A stretch of DNA of 64,000 nucleotides from CAKMMH01 sp927798255 (lineage in GTDB: Bacteria > Bdellovibrionota_C > UBA2361 > CAKMMH01): the NCBI GenBank assembly GCA_034180415.1, contig JAXFOK010000056.1:1-64000 (forward strand). Direction: 5' to 3'. Positions 1-8,211 of the stretch are shown here, one piece after another. Below the pieces are notes generated by a model, which did no database searches, had not been told where the DNA came from, and saw nothing but the letters and a program-made list of their open reading frames with translations. How positions within the stretch are numbered: position 1 is the stretch's first letter; every line of letters starts with the position of its first letter. A program made the position numbers and the translations under genes.

Positions 1-95
1 TTTTTTAAGCTATTGAAAAAATTTGTTTAATTTATTAAATTTTTTCTAATTTCGTAATGTCGATTAGTTTCGATTTTTTTAACAGGAATTTTATA

Positions 96-503
96 ATGAA
101 AACTAAATTTAATAATCAAAAAGGATTAACATTGATAGAAATTATCATTGTACTTGTAATCCTTTCAATATTATTTTCATTTTTAACTGGAGGCCTTTTC
201 TCTCAAGGTGAAAAAGCGAAAGCTAAATTGAATAAATTAAGAATGGATGCTTTAAAAGCCAAAATTACTGAGTATCAACTTACATATAGCGAGGTTCCAA
301 GCTCTCTAAATGATTTAACGGGATGCCCTAGTAGAGATCCTAACTGTATACCTATGGTTGATAAAGAAGAAGTTTTAGATGCCTGGGGATCACCTTTTGT
401 ATACTCTACATCTGGAAATTCTTATACTATTAAAACTTTAGGTGCTGACAAAAAACCTGGAGGCTCTGGAGCAAATAGTGACCAACAAGTTACTGGGCCT
501 TAG
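96..503 (+). CDS. gspG: Type II secretion major pseudopilin GspG
   Basis: This is the main subunit of the periplasmic pseudopilus of the type II secretion system. The N-terminus has a short basic leader, a prepilin cleavage site after a Gly (QKG then LTLIEI) and a roughly 20-residue hydrophobic helix. The C-terminal half has the DAWG motif and a late LGADKKPGG-type loop as in the calcium-binding region of GspG. An upstream in-frame ATG at 57 exists, but the ATG at 96 is preceded by AGGAA at proper spacing and gives a leader of normal length. It is first in a run of four pseudopilin genes. Its about 135 residues match the family. Confidence 0.9.
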   Translation: MKTKFNNQKGLTLIEIIIVLVILSILFSFLTGGLFSQGEKAKAKLNKLRMDALKAKITEYQLTYSEVPSSLNDLTGCPSRDPNCIPMVDKEEVLDAWGSPFVYSTSGNSYTIKTLGADKKPGGSGANSDQQVTGP

Positions 504-528
504 AATTATTAAAAGATATGTGTAAAAT

Positions 529-1272
529 ATGTTTATGAAGTTAAAAAAACAAACAGCTTTTACGCTTGTCGAGCTTGTCATAGTTCTAGTAATTATGGCA
601 AGCCTTTTTGCCTTAGTAGGTAATAGGACAGGAACTGCTAATAGAATAAGAGAGGAAAGTTTTATAAGGCAGCTTAGGGAAGCTATAAGCTTTTTATACA
701 ATCAATCTATTGCAGATCAGAGCGAGTATGTCCTAAATTTTAATATTACCAAGGAAGGCAATTTTAGTTATAACGTAGGTACTTTTAATTCTGGTAATAA
801 CGAGCAAGCCGAGCAATACGATTTAAGAAATTTTTATTATCAGCAGATTTCTTACCCTAAAGAAGTTAAAAGAGACATGCAAAGAAACAATAAATATGCA
901 CCTAAAGGTAAATATAAAGCTAAAGGCTTCTATGGAACACGAAAAGAAAGAGAGGAAAGAGAACAACAAGAAGAAATGGAAGAAGGACGCTCGTTTTCTC
1001 CTGCCCCAAATTTTCCGTCTCTTGCCGAAGAAAAAACTGCTCCAGATTTTTTAAAAATTAAAGATATAGTTGTATTTGATACAAAATATACACCTCAAGA
1101 TATAGAATCAACTCAAATTATTTTTAGCCCTAAGGGGTTTGTAGATTTTAGCGTTATTCATCTATACAATGATAGAGGCAAAGAATATACTCTGCAAGTA
1201 AATCCATTTACTGGTATTACTGAACGTTATGATGAATATAAAGATTTCGAATGGACGTTTAATGATAAATAG
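529..1272 (+). CDS. gspH: Type II secretion minor pseudopilin, GspH-like
   Basis: The protein begins with a short basic leader followed by an AFTLVELVIVLVIM prepilin helix, typical of minor pseudopilins. Its position between gspG and gspI points to GspH. At 247 residues it is longer than usual. Residues about 135-154 form a highly charged Arg/Glu/Gln stretch that looks like an insertion in an exposed loop. An alternative start lies two codons downstream (ATG at 535), and neither has a strong ribosome site. The 3' end overlaps the next gene by 11 bases. The family is certain from the helix; the H assignment rests mainly on gene order. Confidence 0.75.
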   Translation: MFMKLKKQTAFTLVELVIVLVIMASLFALVGNRTGTANRIREESFIRQLREAISFLYNQSIADQSEYVLNFNITKEGNFSYNVGTFNSGNNEQAEQYDLRNFYYQQISYPKEVKRDMQRNNKYAPKGKYKAKGFYGTRKEREEREQQEEMEEGRSFSPAPNFPSLAEEKTAPDFLKIKDIVVFDTKYTPQDIESTQIIFSPKGFVDFSVIHLYNDRGKEYTLQVNPFTGITERYDEYKDFEWTFNDK

Positions 1273-1723
1273 TAGTTGTACTAAACACTTATTACATAAA
1301 TCACAAAATGGTTTTACATTAATTGAAATCATGATAGCAGTTTTAATCCTAGCAACAGCATTAGTTGTAATGCTTGGATTAGAACAATCTAACATTGTAA
1401 GAACAATAAATGATCAAAACAGAAAAGTCGCTTTGAGCCTCGCAAGAAAAGTAATGGCAGCTATCGATTTAGAACAAATTACAATTAATATTGATGAAGA
1501 AAAAGAAAGTAAAATTATCGATTTTTTCAATCAAAACAATATTGAATATGATAATGATGATAAAAAAAATTATGATAAATTTTCTATCGTTTTAAAAGCT
1601 TCATCCCCCACTATTGCTGGAATAGAACAAGATAATATTATTAAACTTATAGAATTAAAAATATTATGGGGGGAATCTTACAAGGAACAATTAAGTATTG
1701 TTAGATACACAGAACATATATAA
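1262..1723 (+). CDS. gspI: Type II secretion minor pseudopilin GspI-like
   Basis: This minor pseudopilin has the prepilin signature QNG then FTLIEIMIAVLILA, with Glu at position 5 of the mature helix. The ATG at 1262 overlaps the end of gspH by 11 bases, consistent with translational coupling. The longer frame opening at 1229 would give an oversized leader. About 153 residues fits GspI, which forms the pseudopilus tip complex with GspJ and GspK. Order G-H-I-J supports the name. No gspK is seen after gspJ. Confidence 0.78.
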   Translation: MINSSCTKHLLHKSQNGFTLIEIMIAVLILATALVVMLGLEQSNIVRTINDQNRKVALSLARKVMAAIDLEQITINIDEEKESKIIDFFNQNNIEYDNDDKKNYDKFSIVLKASSPTIAGIEQDNIIKLIELKILWGESYKEQLSIVRYTEHI

Positions 1724-1744
1724 AGATATTTGTAGAAAAATTTT

Positions 1745-2482
1745 ATGATTAAATATTATTTTAAAAGCAGAATTAATAAAAAATTAGCAAGTGAACAGGG
1801 TTTTACTTTTGTAGAAATAATAATGGCAATTAGTATCCTTGCAATTATGATGGTTACGACTCAAGGTATATTAATTCAAATCATGAGAGGCACAAAAGCT
1901 TTAAATGAAGTTCGAGATGCTGATTTAATATTAAATAATGTAACTAATCGTTTAAATAGAGAATTATCCCTTGCTCAAAATGAGTCTTTGCCATTAGAAA
2001 CTGAATGTAATTCAAACACAGTAACTGACGGTTATAAGATTTTTATATGTGGTGAAACTAATGAAAACAAAGAATTTAGACATGACAGCATTTCATTTAT
2101 GTCACGAAAAGCTAAACAATATTTACGTGGAAAATACATCTCAAAATCAAAGCAAATTTCTGATTTAGTATATATTAAATATCGCGTGGAAAAAGCACAA
2201 AGAGAAAAAGGTGAAAAGATAGGAGATGATAAGTATTGGTTAATTAGAGATGAAATCCCTGTGGTAAATAAAGAATTACAAAAAGACTATAGAATGACTT
2301 TTCCTGTTATTAAAGGGATAACTGAGCTAAAATTTAGATATTATGATAAAGATGAAGAAAAATGGCAAGATGTTTGGGATAAACGAAATAATTTACCAAG
2401 TTTGATTGAATTCACTATAAAAATTCCTGGAAGTAATAATCAAGGAAAAATTTATCAACATACTAGTATGGTTTCTTTCTAA
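1745..2482 (+). CDS. gspJ: Type II secretion minor pseudopilin GspJ-like
   Basis: Residues 1-19 form a basic leader ending in Gly, followed by FTFVEIIMAISILAIMM, the conserved prepilin helix. The 245-residue length and last position in the cluster agree with GspJ, a tip pseudopilin. The C-terminal half has a mixed beta-type composition with FTIKIPG near the end. The gene follows gspI by 21 bases and ends 42 bases before the RNase H gene, which may be co-transcribed. PulJ/GspJ assignment is by context plus length. Confidence 0.75.
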   Translation: MIKYYFKSRINKKLASEQGFTFVEIIMAISILAIMMVTTQGILIQIMRGTKALNEVRDADLILNNVTNRLNRELSLAQNESLPLETECNSNTVTDGYKIFICGETNENKEFRHDSISFMSRKAKQYLRGKYISKSKQISDLVYIKYRVEKAQREKGEKIGDDKYWLIRDEIPVVNKELQKDYRMTFPVIKGITELKFRYYDKDEEKWQDVWDKRNNLPSLIEFTIKIPGSNNQGKIYQHTSMVSF

Positions 2483-2524
2483 TATAACTAGACTTTTACA
2501 TTAAAAAAAATTACTCTATCACTT

Positions 2525-3202
2525 ATGGCAAATTTTAAATGTATTACATGTAATAAATCTTTTTCGATTCCTGATGAAGTATTAGCAAAGTATCCTAATT
2601 GGATACCAAAGTATTGTCCTTCTTGTAATCCAAAGAAAAAAAATGTTTCTACGAATAACAATATTAATAACAATTCAGAAAACATTGTTAAAACATCAAC
2701 AAAATCATCAATTACAAAAGAAGAAGATTTAACTTTAGCTGAAGTTTTAAAAAGATTTAGCGAAGGTCCACAAAGTGGAATTTTTACAGATGGAAGTGCA
2801 AGGCCAAATCCTGGCCCCGGAGGTTGGGGGATAGTTTATGTAAAAGACGGTACTGTTATTAATCAAAAGTATGGAAAGGAAAAAGAAACTACAAATAACA
2901 GAATGGAATTAACTGCACTTTTAAATGCTTTTGAAATAGCACCAGAAAATGAGCCAATATTAATTTATACAGATAGTGAGTTGTGTGTTAATACGTTTAC
3001 TAAGTGGATAAGTTCATGGGAAAAAAATGGATGGAAAAAGAAAACTGGTGAAATTAAAAATTTAGATCTTATAAAACAAGTATATGCTGCTATGAAAAGA
3101 AAACCTCTTGCCAAACTTCATTGGATTGAATCTCACAATGGGTTTTTATGGAATGAATATGCTGATTCTCTAGCAACTGCTTGGGCAAGAAATACTCTAT
3201 AA
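2525..3202 (+). CDS. rnhA: Ribonuclease HI with N-terminal zinc ribbon
   Basis: The C-terminal about 150 residues are RNase HI, which cuts the RNA strand of RNA-DNA hybrids. The catalytic set is visible: Asp in FTDGSARPNPGPGGWG, Glu in RMELTALLNA, Asp in YTDSELC, the His of IESHNG and the final Asp of NEYADSLA. Residues 5-36 carry two CxxC pairs (CITC and CPSC) that look like a zinc ribbon replacing the N-terminal hybrid-binding domain of other bacterial or eukaryotic RNases H. A Ser/Asn/Lys-rich linker joins the two parts. It is complete at 225 residues. Confidence 0.9.
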   Translation: MANFKCITCNKSFSIPDEVLAKYPNWIPKYCPSCNPKKKNVSTNNNINNNSENIVKTSTKSSITKEEDLTLAEVLKRFSEGPQSGIFTDGSARPNPGPGGWGIVYVKDGTVINQKYGKEKETTNNRMELTALLNAFEIAPENEPILIYTDSELCVNTFTKWISSWEKNGWKKKTGEIKNLDLIKQVYAAMKRKPLAKLHWIESHNGFLWNEYADSLATAWARNTL

Positions 3203-3238
3203 ATAACATTATAAAATTTTTTTATTGGAGATACTTAA

Positions 3239-3859
3239 ATGGACTTAAATATTCATTTTAATATTACATACATTGTTCTTCCTTTGATTGCCGCATTAAT
3301 TGGTTGGTTTACAAACTACATTGCAATAAAAATGTTATTTCACCCTAAAAAAGAAATTAGATTTTTGTTTTTTAAGATTCAAGGCGTTTTTCCAAAAAGA
3401 CAAAAAGATTTGGCTAAAAAATTAGGAAATATTGTTTCTACAGAATTATTTTCAACAGATGATATTCAAAAAACATTAAAAGAAATTGTTTCAGCTCCTA
3501 CGATTAAAGATTTAATTGGAAATAAACTAGAAGCTATAATTTACGAGAAGCTTCCTAATGTTATTCCAATGATTGCGATGTTTTTAAGTCCAGAACTAGT
3601 AAACAAGATTAAAAATGCACTAACTGCTGACATTGATAAAATGCTACGCGAGTTAATGGATGAAGTTGGTGATAAACTTAATGATGTCCTTGATATTAAT
3701 AGTATTGTAGAAAATAAAGTTAATAATTTCTCATGTGAAAAATTAGAAACTATTCTTTTTGAAATAATGAAAAAAGAATTTAAATTCATTGAAATTATTG
3801 GTGCAGTGCTCGGGTTTATAATAGGAATTGTTCAAGTAGTACTTACAATGGTTGCTTAA
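3239..3859 (+). CDS. DUF445 family membrane protein
   Basis: Two membrane-anchored ends flank a helical soluble part. The N-terminal segment PLIAALIGWFTNYIAIKMLF is the hallmark of DUF445 (YheB/YjiN-like) proteins, and the C-terminal hydrophobic segment GAVLGFIIGIVQ is also typical. The family's biochemical function is not established. A GGAG ribosome site precedes the ATG. It follows rnhA by 36 bases on the same strand. Confidence 0.8.
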   Translation: MDLNIHFNITYIVLPLIAALIGWFTNYIAIKMLFHPKKEIRFLFFKIQGVFPKRQKDLAKKLGNIVSTELFSTDDIQKTLKEIVSAPTIKDLIGNKLEAIIYEKLPNVIPMIAMFLSPELVNKIKNALTADIDKMLRELMDEVGDKLNDVLDINSIVENKVNNFSCEKLETILFEIMKKEFKFIEIIGAVLGFIIGIVQVVLTMVA

Positions 3860-3949
3860 TATATTTAAAAAGCAAAATTTTTTTTAACCTGTTATATTCA
3901 TTAATAACATTTCAAAAAATTTTTTTGATTAAGATTTTTAAGAATACTA

Positions 3950-4440
3950 CAACAAGATTGTTCCTTACATTGGGGAATAACCCTGATAGTTTACTGGTCA
4001 TAAGCTAGAAGTTCCTACGGGGTAAAGTAGGTAGTCTTTGTTTTTACATGTTTAGAGATTATAGGAAGCAGCAATGCAATCCTAAACGCAAACGTAACTT
4101 GGAATGCTTACGAGTCATTAAGCTGGCTCCTCTGAGGTATTATCTCAGAGGAGCAGACGCTTTACAAACATGCCTAAGCAAAGCACAGGTTTTATACCTG
4201 AAATAGGTGTGGGCATGCGTAGCACAAAACTCTTAGCTATTCGAGAGTGTGTTATGTAATATTTATTAATGAGTAGTGCCTCTTGGCTACAGGAGGGATT
4301 TAGTTGTGAATTGTAGCCGTCATGCCTTGGCGTTATTCTTACATGTATGCAGTGGGACCTGAATGCATGTAGGAAATGGGAATCCTTATAGTTTTGTTCG
4401 TTACTATAGGGTCGTCGTAACATGTTACGATTTCATAACA
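3950..4440. ncRNA. Unidentified structured non-coding element
   Basis: This stretch is visibly less AT-rich than its surroundings and has no convincing ORF, but it is packed with local inverted repeats. Examples are an 11-bp perfect stem at 4126-4136/4144-4154; ACCTG/CAGGT at 4186-4200 nested inside CATGCC/GGCATG at 4169-4174/4212-4217; ACTCT/AGAGT at 4229-4248; a 7-bp stem at 4285-4291/4312-4318; a 12-pair stem with one mismatch at 4341-4352/4359-4370; an 8-pair stem at 4384-4391/4404-4411; and a 14-base palindrome at 4416-4429. This looks like a large folded RNA. I do not recognise RNase P, SRP, 6S or tmRNA motifs. A degenerate transposon end carrying a guide-like RNA is an alternative. Strand is not determined. 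Confidence 0.5.
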
Positions 4441-4570
4441 AATATCCTTTGTGCCTGATGATTGACTAACTTCACGTACGAGGGATCTTTTAAAATGTTT
4501 TTCAAAATCTTCTTTTAAAATCTGCCTTTTTTTATTCAGCTTACTGCACTTGCTATCTTCATTCCTAATT

Positions 4571-4676
4571 ACAGGCTTCCAGATTCAGGTAAAACCGCCA
4601 AATTACAAAAAACAGTCATTCGCTTTCTGGAACCAGAATGCTGATACCAGCTACCTGCAACCAGCTTACATGATAC
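4571..4676. repeat. Intergenic 7-bp-periodic CCTGNAA-like repeats
   Basis: The stretch contains repeated units of about seven bases related to CTGGAAC, CTGATAC, CTACCTG and CTGCAAC on the plus strand, and ACCTGAA/TCTGGAA/GCCTG on the minus strand. Similar short arrays occur at 17724-17773 and 26950-27066. It lies between the structured element and the end of the heptose gene. Confidence 0.4.
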
Positions 4677-4685
4677 CTATCTTTA

Positions 4686-5750
4686 TTATTTCCCTTTAAC
4701 TATCCCTTCAACGATTTTACTAGCTTCAAATAAGTCATCCGCTACATAATCAGAAGTTACATCCTTTAAATTATCTTTTCCGGCAGCACCAGTTTTTACA
4801 AGAATACTTTTTACTCCAGCTCTTTTTGCACATTCAATATCTGTAGTCCTATCCCCTATCATAAAAGAATTTGCCATATCAATATTTAAATCTTTTTTAG
4901 CTTGTAAAAGCATCCCTGGGTCTGGTTTTCTCCAAGTAGAATCATCCGTTTTAGTGTGTGGTGAAAAATATACTTTACTAAACTTAATTCCGTAAGGTGA
5001 AAGCGTTTCAAACATTCTTTTTGTAACTCTATAAAAATCTTCCTTGGTATAATAACCAAGTGCGATACCCGCTTGGTTTGTAACAACAATTATCCTAAAC
5101 CCTAAATCTTGAAGTTTCTTAAGCCCCTCTCCTACATTTGGAATCAATCTAAAATCATTTGGGTCTCCTAAATACTCAACTTCTTCATTAATTACCCCAT
5201 CTCTGTCTAAAAATATAGCTGGCCTTTTCTCATACTTTATTGTTTCATCATAAGCGCAGCACCCTTCAACTCCATAAAGATCAATTATCTTTTTTATAAT
5301 TTTTGAAGTTGACGAGCCTTGAACAACAGGAATTAACTTAACTTCCCCGCCATAGCTTTCAACAAGTGGCGCAGATGAAAGCTGAGCTTTTGTATAATCC
5401 CCTGCTTTTATATAGAAATCTGGTTTTAACGTAGTAATATTTACATTATTATTTAGCTCATCAAAATTAAAAACATAATCGATACACTCAAGCGCAGCAA
5501 GTAATTTCGTTCTATCACTGCAAGGGCAAATTGGTCTTTTAGGATCTTTATAATTTTTAATAGACTCATCTGTATTAACACCAACAATAAAAATATCACA
5601 AAGTGCTTTTGATTTTTCTAAATAATCAATATGACCTCCGTGTACTAAATCAAAAGCTCCTGAACTAAAACCTACCTTTTTCCCTTTGCTTTGTGCATCT
5701 TTTACAATACTTACTAGTTCATCTCTTGTCTTAATTTTATCTTTAATCAT
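4686..5750 (-). CDS. Heptose-1-phosphate nucleotidyltransferase fused to GmhB-like HAD phosphatase
   Basis: Two enzymes of the LPS ADP-heptose pathway are fused. Residues about 18-150 are an RfaE domain-2/HldE-C nucleotidyltransferase with SSGAFDLVHGGHIDYL (the HxGH site) and KAGDYT. Residues about 173-350 are a HAD phosphatase of the GmhB/HisB-N type with FLDRDGVINEE, VVTNQAG and a late GDRTTDIECA. The zinc loop that in many GmhB proteins carries Cys and His residues reads SPHTKTDDSTWRKPDPG and has lost the cysteines. HldE normally fuses the nucleotidyltransferase to a kinase, not to the phosphatase. The gene follows the M23 peptidase by 27 bases on the same strand. Confidence 0.85.
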   Translation of the reverse strand: MIKDKIKTRDELVSIVKDAQSKGKKVGFSSGAFDLVHGGHIDYLEKSKALCDIFIVGVNTDESIKNYKDPKRPICPCSDRTKLLAALECIDYVFNFDELNNNVNITTLKPDFYIKAGDYTKAQLSSAPLVESYGGEVKLIPVVQGSSTSKIIKKIIDLYGVEGCCAYDETIKYEKRPAIFLDRDGVINEEVEYLGDPNDFRLIPNVGEGLKKLQDLGFRIIVVTNQAGIALGYYTKEDFYRVTKRMFETLSPYGIKFSKVYFSPHTKTDDSTWRKPDPGMLLQAKKDLNIDMANSFMIGDRTTDIECAKRAGVKSILVKTGAAGKDNLKDVTSDYVADDLFEASKIVEGIVKGK

Positions 5751-5777
5751 ATTGTTATTCTCCTTGATATTATTATT

Positions 5778-6281
5778 TTACTTGCAAGCTCCAAAAAAAC
5801 TTGGATTTACTGCATACCATCTTCTATTTACAGGGACCCTCACTTCAAAGTGAAGGTGTGGTCCTGTGACACGCCCCGTAGAACCAACAGTTGCAATTAA
5901 CCCCCCTTTTCTTACACTTGAACCTTTTTTAACTAAGTTTCTATTATTATGAGCATATACCGTCATTATACCATGCCCCTTAATAATCACCATATTTCCA
6001 TATCCACTCATTCTGCTTGAACTATAAACTACTGTTCCGTCATGCGCCGCATAAATGTTAGTGTTAGGGTATGCTTTAAAATCATCTCCCTCATGAAATT
6101 TCTTCCATCTGTAACCGAATCTTGAAGTTAATCCCTTATATTTATTGCCTAATGGACAATACAAATTATTTTTATGCTTTAATGAATTATGCCCTAAAAC
6201 AATTTTGGAGCTAGCATAAGAATCAAAAACGCCAAATAACAAGATTAATCCTATAATTGTAATATATTTTAATATACACAT
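5778..6281 (-). CDS. Secreted M23-family peptidoglycan peptidase
   Basis: This is a zinc metallopeptidase of the LytM/M23 family that cuts peptide crosslinks in the cell wall. A signal peptide covers about residues 1-23. The catalytic domain shows SRFGYRW, the HxxxD zinc motif in FHEGDDF, a further His in VYAHN and the HLHFE motif. At 167 residues it is little more than leader plus catalytic domain. Its start lies only 11 bases from the start of the divergent J-domain gene, so the two promoters must overlap the coding sequences or each other. Confidence 0.88.
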   Translation of the reverse strand: MCILKYITIIGLILLFGVFDSYASSKIVLGHNSLKHKNNLYCPLGNKYKGLTSRFGYRWKKFHEGDDFKAYPNTNIYAAHDGTVVYSSSRMSGYGNMVIIKGHGIMTVYAHNNRNLVKKGSSVRKGGLIATVGSTGRVTGPHLHFEVRVPVNRRWYAVNPSFFGACK

Positions 6282-6292
6282 ATGTTAATAAT

Positions 6293-6751
6293 ATGAAAAA
6301 TTATTATAAAATTCTAGGTCTAAATTTAAATGCTACTAAAAAAGAGATAAGCCATGCTTATAAAATTCTTGCGAAGAAGTACCATCAAGACATAAATAAA
6401 GAAGAGTCAGTAGCTGAAAAATTTAAAGAAATCTCTGAAAGTTATCGAACATTAAATAATCCTTTATCTAAAAAGAACTATGATGAAAAATTAAAAAATT
6501 ATATTTTAAAAACTTATAGCTCTAACACTACAAATAATGCTTATCAAACTAATTACAATAATATTAATAAAGAAAATATTTATGCTATATACACAAATAC
6601 AAAATACACAAGTAATAATAATTTTTATTACAAAAGTGATTTAAAAAATAGCATGAAAAACGTAAAAAATAAAAAATCTAATTTTTATTTAAATAATATT
6701 AAATTTTTTAAAGTCATAAAAAATTGTTTCTTATCCCCTTTTCTATCATAA
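6293..6751 (+). CDS. J-domain protein with altered HPD motif
   Basis: Residues 2-66 form a J domain: YYKILGLNLNATKKEI, KILAKKYHQDIN and a following KEISESYRTLNNP helix. The invariant His-Pro-Asp loop that activates DnaK is His-Gln-Asp here. The rest, residues 67-152, is rich in Asn, Tyr and Lys with no recognisable zinc-finger or substrate domain. It is not DnaJ itself. The changed loop suggests a J-like protein that may no longer stimulate an Hsp70 ATPase. It is transcribed divergently from the M23 peptidase gene. Confidence 0.75.
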   Translation: MKNYYKILGLNLNATKKEISHAYKILAKKYHQDINKEESVAEKFKEISESYRTLNNPLSKKNYDEKLKNYILKTYSSNTTNNAYQTNYNNINKENIYAIYTNTKYTSNNNFYYKSDLKNSMKNVKNKKSNFYLNNIKFFKVIKNCFLSPFLS

Positions 6752-6784
6752 AATTTCCATTTTTAGTTTTTAAAAAATTTTTAA

Positions 6785-6904
6785 ATAGAATCTCAAAAAG
6801 GCTTAAATAAGGCCTCGTTTTTTAATGCGCTAAATGAAACAGACAAACTTTTTGATTATAAAAGTAGAGACAAAATACTAAACGATTTATTTAATAAAGC
6901 TTAA
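6785..6904 (+). pseudogene. Orphan C-terminal gene fragment
   Basis: An open frame of 39 codons with no start codon runs to a TAA at 6902. It reads like real coding sequence (FFNALNETDKLFDYKSRDKI) and lies just after the J-domain gene. It is probably the tail of a deleted gene or of a longer J-domain protein. No family was recognised. Confidence 0.3.
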
Positions 6905-6959
6905 GGCAAAATAAATATAAGAAGTAACAAGCGAGAAATTTAAAATTCAGTAGAAAAAA

Positions 6960-7035
6960 TGGTGGGCGCTATAGGACTCGAACCTATAACCCTCAGCTTG
7001 TAAGGCTGACGCTCTACCAATTGAGCTAAGCGCCC
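6960..7035 (-). tRNA. tRNA-Val (anticodon UAC)
   Basis: The minus strand folds as a full cloverleaf. The acceptor GGGCGCT pairs with AGCGCCC, the anticodon stem TCAGC/GCTGA encloses loop CTTACAA (anticodon TAC), and the T loop is GGTTCGAGTCC. The 3' CCA is encoded at 6962-6960. Length is 76 bases. Confidence 0.95.
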
Positions 7036-7090
7036 GTCCGTGAACATATTTTGTATATTATCAAATCATCAAAAAAAGTCAATAGGGGAA

Positions 7091-7154
7091 ACATTAAAAT
7101 ATATAATAATGACTTATTTTTATAATAATAAGTCATTATTATATATTTTAATGT
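7091..7154. terminator. Perfect 26-bp AT-rich hairpin at the end of gcvH
   Basis: The arms 7091-7116 and 7129-7154 are perfectly complementary over 26 bases with a 12-base loop. The hairpin overlaps the stop codon of gcvH (minus strand) and separates it from tRNA-Val. It has A/T runs on both sides and may act as a terminator in either direction. Confidence 0.55.
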
Positions 7155-7537
7155 GCAATATATGCCTGATAATCATTAGCACTCATTAAGGCATCGTATT
7201 CTTTTTTATCAAAATTCTTAATTTTTACTATCCAACCCTCTTTGTAAGGATCTTTATTAACCAAGCTAGGATTATCTTCTAATTCCTCGTTAACCTCAAT
7301 AATATCACCTGAAATTGGAACATGTACATCAGAAGCAGTTTTAGTGGATTCTGCAACACATAACACGCTGTCTTTTTTAATGTTTACATTTAATTCGGGA
7401 AGTTCAATAAAAACTATTTCACCTAGCTCAGATTGCGCATAATCAGTAATGCCAATTATTGCAGTTTCACCTTGAATTGCCACCCATTGATGTTCTTTTG
7501 TGTATTTTAAATCTTGAGGATAATCCATAATATTCAC
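7148..7537 (-). CDS. gcvH: Glycine cleavage system H protein
   Basis: This is the lipoyl-carrying shuttle protein of the glycine cleavage complex. The lipoylation site is the Lys in ESTKTASDVHVPISG, followed by the usual VNEELEDNPSLVNKDPYKEGW block. It is complete at 129 residues. A ribosome site (TAGGAG) precedes the start, and a -10-like TATAAT lies about 45 bases upstream on the minus strand. No gcvT or gcvP is nearby, so H stands alone in this window. Confidence 0.95.
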   Translation of the reverse strand: MNIMDYPQDLKYTKEHQWVAIQGETAIIGITDYAQSELGEIVFIELPELNVNIKKDSVLCVAESTKTASDVHVPISGDIIEVNEELEDNPSLVNKDPYKEGWIVKIKNFDKKEYDALMSANDYQAYIAH

Positions 7538-7847
7538 CTATCTCCTATGTAAAAGTCATATACATTATAAATTATACTATGATAGTTAATGATTTAAAAT
7601 AGCGCCAAGATAAATTTATTTCATTTTTGAAATTTTTAATTTTACATTTGAATATTTTGAATTAGAATATGAAATTATCGTTTTTATTATTATTTTTGGT
7701 AGTTGGAAATTTAAGATTAATTTAGAAATCAGTTAGAAAGATGTCAGTCATGATTGACGACTATACGTTCAGACCAGGTTTCGTTGAAAAAATAGTTTCG
7801 TATGCTAGAATCCTCATACATTTTTTATGTATGCATGAGTCGGGCAG

Positions 7848-7973
7848 ATGGAATTTCTCAGCAAAACTAGCGAAGAATCGATTTTTCCCGGAGATGTCAT
7901 TGGCATTGATAATAAAGGGAACATCTTTAAAATCAACTATTTTTACGGCAAGTACAGACTTGTAGAAAATTGA
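7848..7973 (+). CDS. Small unknown protein, 41 residues
   Basis: This short ORF has codon use unlike the AT-rich surroundings and is followed at once by a clear terminator. Its core FPGDVIGIDNKGNIFKI resembles RGDIISYDRQGHPFIV in the protein encoded at 8212, suggesting a shared small domain. The overlapping longer frame at 7741-7965 has a less protein-like composition and is not preferred. The ribosome site is weak. No family was recognised. Confidence 0.4.
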   Translation: MEFLSKTSEESIFPGDVIGIDNKGNIFKINYFYGKYRLVEN

Positions 7974-7992
7974 CGGTTAAAAAAGCGATCTC

Positions 7993-8027
7993 GAACCAAA
8001 CGCTCACCTAACATTTGGTTCTTTTTT
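7993..8027 (+). terminator. Rho-independent terminator
   Basis: A perfect 8-bp stem (GAACCAAA at 7993-8000 and TTTGGTTC at 8014-8021) with a 13-base loop is followed by six T residues. It would end a plus-strand transcript covering the small ORF at 7848. Confidence 0.8.
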
Positions 8028-8211
8028 ATCTAATTTATTGTAAGAAGCTTTTTCTTCATCATCTATATTTTACGTCAATATCTCCCTAAAAATGTAATAT
8101 AATGCTATTTTCTTTTATAAGCCAAATTGCACAATAAATTATTATATGATAGCATCATCAAATTGCTGTTTTATCACAACAAATCTAGAATAGAAGAAAA
8201 GGAGTACTTCA

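Noticed and set aside
4061..4074. AGGAAGCAGC, similar to part of the SRP RNA core
   Set aside because: The surrounding bases do not form the conserved SRP helix 8 with its GGUCAGG strand, so it is not 4.5S/SRP RNA.
4145..4423. Minus-strand 92-codon ORF over the structured element
   Set aside because: It lies across several stems, has an unlikely composition and no ribosome site. Open frames are expected by chance in this less AT-rich patch.
3950..4440. RNase P RNA
   Set aside because: None of the conserved RNase P core segments could be found on either strand.
7538..7740. Glycine riboswitch upstream of gcvH
   Set aside because: The upstream sequence is AT-rich and lacks the paired glycine-aptamer motifs.
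7741..7965. 74-codon plus-strand ORF
   Set aside because: It overlaps the more protein-like frame at 7848, has a weak ribosome site and an implausible composition; kept only as an alternative.
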